From positions 42,134-106,133 of the forward strand of contig CALCZA010000054.1 in assembly GCA_937906475.1 (NCBI GenBank): a DNA stretch of 64,000 nucleotides, read 5' to 3'. The notes beneath the pieces are model-generated. The model saw nothing but the letters and a program-made list of their open reading frames with translations. It was not told the origin of the DNA and ran no database searches. This document shows positions 61,966-64,000 of this stretch, one piece after another. Both the position numbers and the translations under genes were made by a program. The DNA comes from an uncultured bacterium (lineage in GTDB: Bacteria > Planctomycetota > UBA1135 > UBA2386). How positions within the stretch are numbered: the stretch's first letter is position 1; the number at the start of each line of letters is the position of its first letter.

Positions 61966-62582
61966 TGCGGTTCGCGCTCCGGATGATTCTCGGTGTGGCT
62001 TTCTACGATGACCGACGCCGCGATCGCACTGCACAGTTCGGTGAAGCGGTCATGATTCGCTTGGTCCGCATCTTCCTGTTCGTTGGCGTCCAGGTCCTGT
62101 AGGCATTGCATCATCGCCTTGGTTGCTTCGTGTAGATCGGAGTTGATGGCAACGGCGAAGTCTTGTTGCAGTAGCGCGCGAGATGCTTCTTGGGTTGCGT
62201 CGTCGCCGGTGGTGCAGGCGTCGATGAGCAGGCTCAGATACTCGGCGGACACGCCACTCTCGAGGTTGACCTCGGGTTCTTCGCCGCGGACTTGTTGGGG
62301 CAGCTTGGCCAACTCTTCGGGCAGCACCGACTCGGCGCGCATCTCGATGTGCTCGCTAGAATTGTTCTTGGCCAGAGCCTCCGCCTCCGGCTGATGTAGG
62401 AAGTGCATCAGCGCCTCGACCGATTCGGTTAGCCGGGCTTCAAGAGTCGGGTCGCAGGCGTCGAACATTGACGACGGCAGCGAGGAGTATCGCTTCACCT
62501 CGGTGCGGGCTGCGAGCTGCCATTGTGAAATGGCGGCTCGAAATGCCGTGGCGTCTTCTGGCTTGCGAAACTGTCCGGTCAT
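61962..62582 (-). CDS. Acidic helical protein coupled to the HD-GYP gene
   Basis: 206 residues, function not recognised. Strongly acidic and mostly helical (AFRAAISQWQLAARTEVKRY, LTESVEALMHFLHQPEAEALAK, EYLSLLIDACTTGDDATQEASRALLQQDF, LHEATKAMMQCLQDLDANEQEDADQ). There is no signal peptide or membrane helix, so it is cytoplasmic. The GTGA overlap with the HD-GYP gene suggests a partner or regulator of that enzyme. Divergent from the thiolase gene, 89 bases away. Confidence 0.65.
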   Translation of the reverse strand: MTGQFRKPEDATAFRAAISQWQLAARTEVKRYSSLPSSMFDACDPTLEARLTESVEALMHFLHQPEAEALAKNNSSEHIEMRAESVLPEELAKLPQQVRGEEPEVNLESGVSAEYLSLLIDACTTGDDATQEASRALLQQDFAVAINSDLHEATKAMMQCLQDLDANEQEDADQANHDRFTELCSAIAASVIVESHTENHPEREPQ

Positions 62583-62671
62583 CCGCCGCGTACATCGGCG
62601 CTTGGCGGCGCACTAGTGAAGAGTCAGTATGCGTCTTGCTCCTGGGGCTGTTGCGGCCGACACTGCGTGCG

Positions 62672-63850
62672 ATGGAACGCATTGCGATCGTTAGCGCCGT
62701 AAGAACCCCAATCGGTAAGTTTCTTGGTTCTCTGTCTCCGATGTCAGCGGTTGATCTCGGCGCTGCGGCGGTCTCAGCAGCGCTTGCGAAGGCTTCTGTT
62801 GATGGCGTCGATGTTGACGAAGTGTACATGGGCCAAGCCCGTCAGCTCGGATCGGGACCCAATCCGGCCCGGCAGGTAGCGATAAAGTCCGGCTGTGGCG
62901 AGCGCTCGGTGGCGACCACAATCAACAAAGCTTGCGGCAGTAGTCTCAAGGCGATCGACCTGGCGCGGGCCGCGATCCTGCTCGATGGTCAGAAGGTCGT
63001 CGTCGCTGGCGGCATGGAGAGCATGACGAACATCCCGTTCTTGCTGCCCGACTTCCGCCAGGGTTACCGCCTTGGTCATCGCGAGGTGCAGGACGGAAAC
63101 TACAAGGATGGCTTCACCTGCGGCATCTTGAATGAGCCGATGGGTATGACTGCCGAATACCTGTGCGATGACTACAGCCTGACGCGCGAAGCACAGGATG
63201 AATACGCGCTTGAGTCGCACCGTCGCGGTGAGTCAGCGCAGCAGGAAGGGCGCTTCGCGGATGAAATCGTGAAGCTGACCGTCAAGCAGCGCAAAAAAGA
63301 AATCGTCGTCGACACCGACGAGCACGTGCGGCCTGGAGTCACCATCAAGGACCTGCAGAAGCTGCGCCCAGTGTTCCGTCCTGAGAATGGTTCGGTGCAC
63401 GCCGGCAACAGTTCGGGCATCACTGATGGTGGCGCCGCACTCGTGTTAATGCCGGAGAGCGAAGTTACGCGTCGCGGCCTGAAGCCGCTCGCTTGGCTCG
63501 GTGCCTCGGCAACCGCTGGAGTGTCACCGCGCATCATGGGTATCGGTCCCGTTCCGGCGATCCAGAAGTTGTGCCAACGTGCGGGGCGCAAGCTCGAAGA
63601 TTTCGACCTGTTCGAATTGAATGAAGCGTTCGCCGCACAGGTGCTCGCGTGCTTGCGTGATCTTCCGATCAGCCGCGACAAGCTCAACGTCAACGGCGGC
63701 GCGATTGCTCTTGGTCACCCGATCGGAGCCACTGGTGCGCGCATCGTCGTGACGTTGGTGCATGAGCTCGCGCGTCGCGATCAGAAGCGTGGCTTGGCGT
63801 CACTCTGCATGAGTGGCGGCATGGGCATGGCGATGGAGTTCGAGCGTTAG
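62672..63850 (+). CDS. Thiolase (acetyl-CoA acetyltransferase)
   Basis: 392 residues from ATG 62672 (MERIAIVSAVRTPIGKFLGS), the usual thiolase length. It makes or splits acetoacetyl-CoA. The catalytic set is complete: C88 (NKACGSSLKAI), H349 (GGAIALGHPIGATG) and C379 (SLCMSGGMG), plus FELNEAFAAQ and GNSSGITDGGAALVLM. An insert-free biosynthetic-type (PhaA/AtoB-like) sequence is likely. It stands alone, so the pathway (PHB, sterol or fatty-acid related) cannot be read from context. Confidence 0.95.
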   Translation: MERIAIVSAVRTPIGKFLGSLSPMSAVDLGAAAVSAALAKASVDGVDVDEVYMGQARQLGSGPNPARQVAIKSGCGERSVATTINKACGSSLKAIDLARAAILLDGQKVVVAGGMESMTNIPFLLPDFRQGYRLGHREVQDGNYKDGFTCGILNEPMGMTAEYLCDDYSLTREAQDEYALESHRRGESAQQEGRFADEIVKLTVKQRKKEIVVDTDEHVRPGVTIKDLQKLRPVFRPENGSVHAGNSSGITDGGAALVLMPESEVTRRGLKPLAWLGASATAGVSPRIMGIGPVPAIQKLCQRAGRKLEDFDLFELNEAFAAQVLACLRDLPISRDKLNVNGGAIALGHPIGATGARIVVTLVHELARRDQKRGLASLCMSGGMGMAMEFER

Positions 63851-64000
63851 CAGCCCGTTGATAGTCCCATTCACTCACCTGGGCCCCGAATCGCGCCGCT
63901 CGGCAGCCGAGGGCCCTCGCCGAATCCATCGATACGCCGGGGTTGCCGCGTGCCGAGCTGCAGCGGTGATCGCGACCCTGCCGAATAATGCCCTTTTGCA
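63851..64000. other. Right window edge, no gene seen
   Basis: 150 bases after the thiolase stop. A small CTCGG-CAG-CCGAG hairpin inside a GGGCCC-flanked segment (about 63891-63915) may be part of a termination structure, but lacks a T tract. Confidence 0.4.

Overview
The window looks like a chromosomal segment of a GC-rich, Gram-negative bacterium, most likely a planctomycete. The support is indirect. There are lipid A/LPS genes (a Kdo transferase) and lipoprotein processing (LspA), a Ser/Thr kinase and PP2C-type phosphatase in one operon, secreted proteins of a type common in marine Planctomycetota, few Shine-Dalgarno sites, and many 4-base ATGA/GTGA gene overlaps. The phylum is an inference; no 16S rRNA gene is present. 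Nothing points to a plasmid, prophage or island: no insertion sequence, integrase of a mobile element, CRISPR array or rRNA was found.

Layout. 0.3-4.0 kb: a membrane-anchored coiled-coil protein with a possible BRCT-like end, then tatC and cinA. 4.1-10.2 kb: a tightly overlapped operon of a very large transmembrane Ser/Thr kinase (zinc ribbon, kinase, Ig-like and degenerate FGE-sulfatase-like regions), a lipoprotein and a membrane-tethered PP2C phosphatase. 10.2-14.2 kb: a PilC/GspF-type assembly protein, a sensor histidine kinase and a convergent GGDEF protein with a degenerate receiver. 14.5-18.0 kb: the classical translation cluster rpsB-tsf-pyrH-frr, with a repeat-coded mini-ORF between pyrH and frr. 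18.2-21.2 kb: tRNA-Lys, a Trm112-like protein and a PpiD/SurA-like membrane chaperone. 21.5-23.2 kb (minus): a methyltransferase and a GT2 glycosyltransferase. 23.6-27.9 kb: a terpenoid-cyclase-repeat protein, an FAH-family hydrolase and a secreted kelch protein. 28.3-31.1 kb: dus, tRNA-Leu, smpB, a small lipoprotein and tmRNA (ssrA), so both parts of trans-translation lie within 1.3 kb. 31.2-34.8 kb: a VWA protein and a secreted structural protein, separated by a perfect 13-bp bidirectional terminator.

35-44.7 kb: an MFS transporter and a membrane-glycosylation block (two tandem YfhO-family genes, a GT-C-type mannosyltransferase-like gene and a polytopic protein). 44.7-49.1 kb: xerD-like recombinase, a DksA/TraR-type zinc-finger protein, lspA, pyrD, a response regulator with a novel N-terminal domain, and a small exported protein. 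49.2-54.2 kb: secA, Kdo transferase and a YchJ/SEC-C protein. 54.3-63.9 kb: an MFS transporter, a Nudix-metallo-beta-lactamase fusion, a polytopic membrane protein, a PIG-L deacetylase with an alkaline-phosphatase-like protein, an HD-GYP protein with an acidic partner, and a thiolase.

Together the genes cover protein export (TatC, SecA, LspA, PpiD-like), translation and its rescue (S2, EF-Ts, RRF, SmpB, tmRNA, Dus), envelope glycan synthesis, and several signalling proteins. The least explained parts are the kinase/lipoprotein/phosphatase operon, the pyrD-linked response regulator, the HD-GYP partner, the pyrH-frr mini-ORF, a secreted-protein module shared by two genes, and a promoter motif seen at rpsB and the dksA-like gene.
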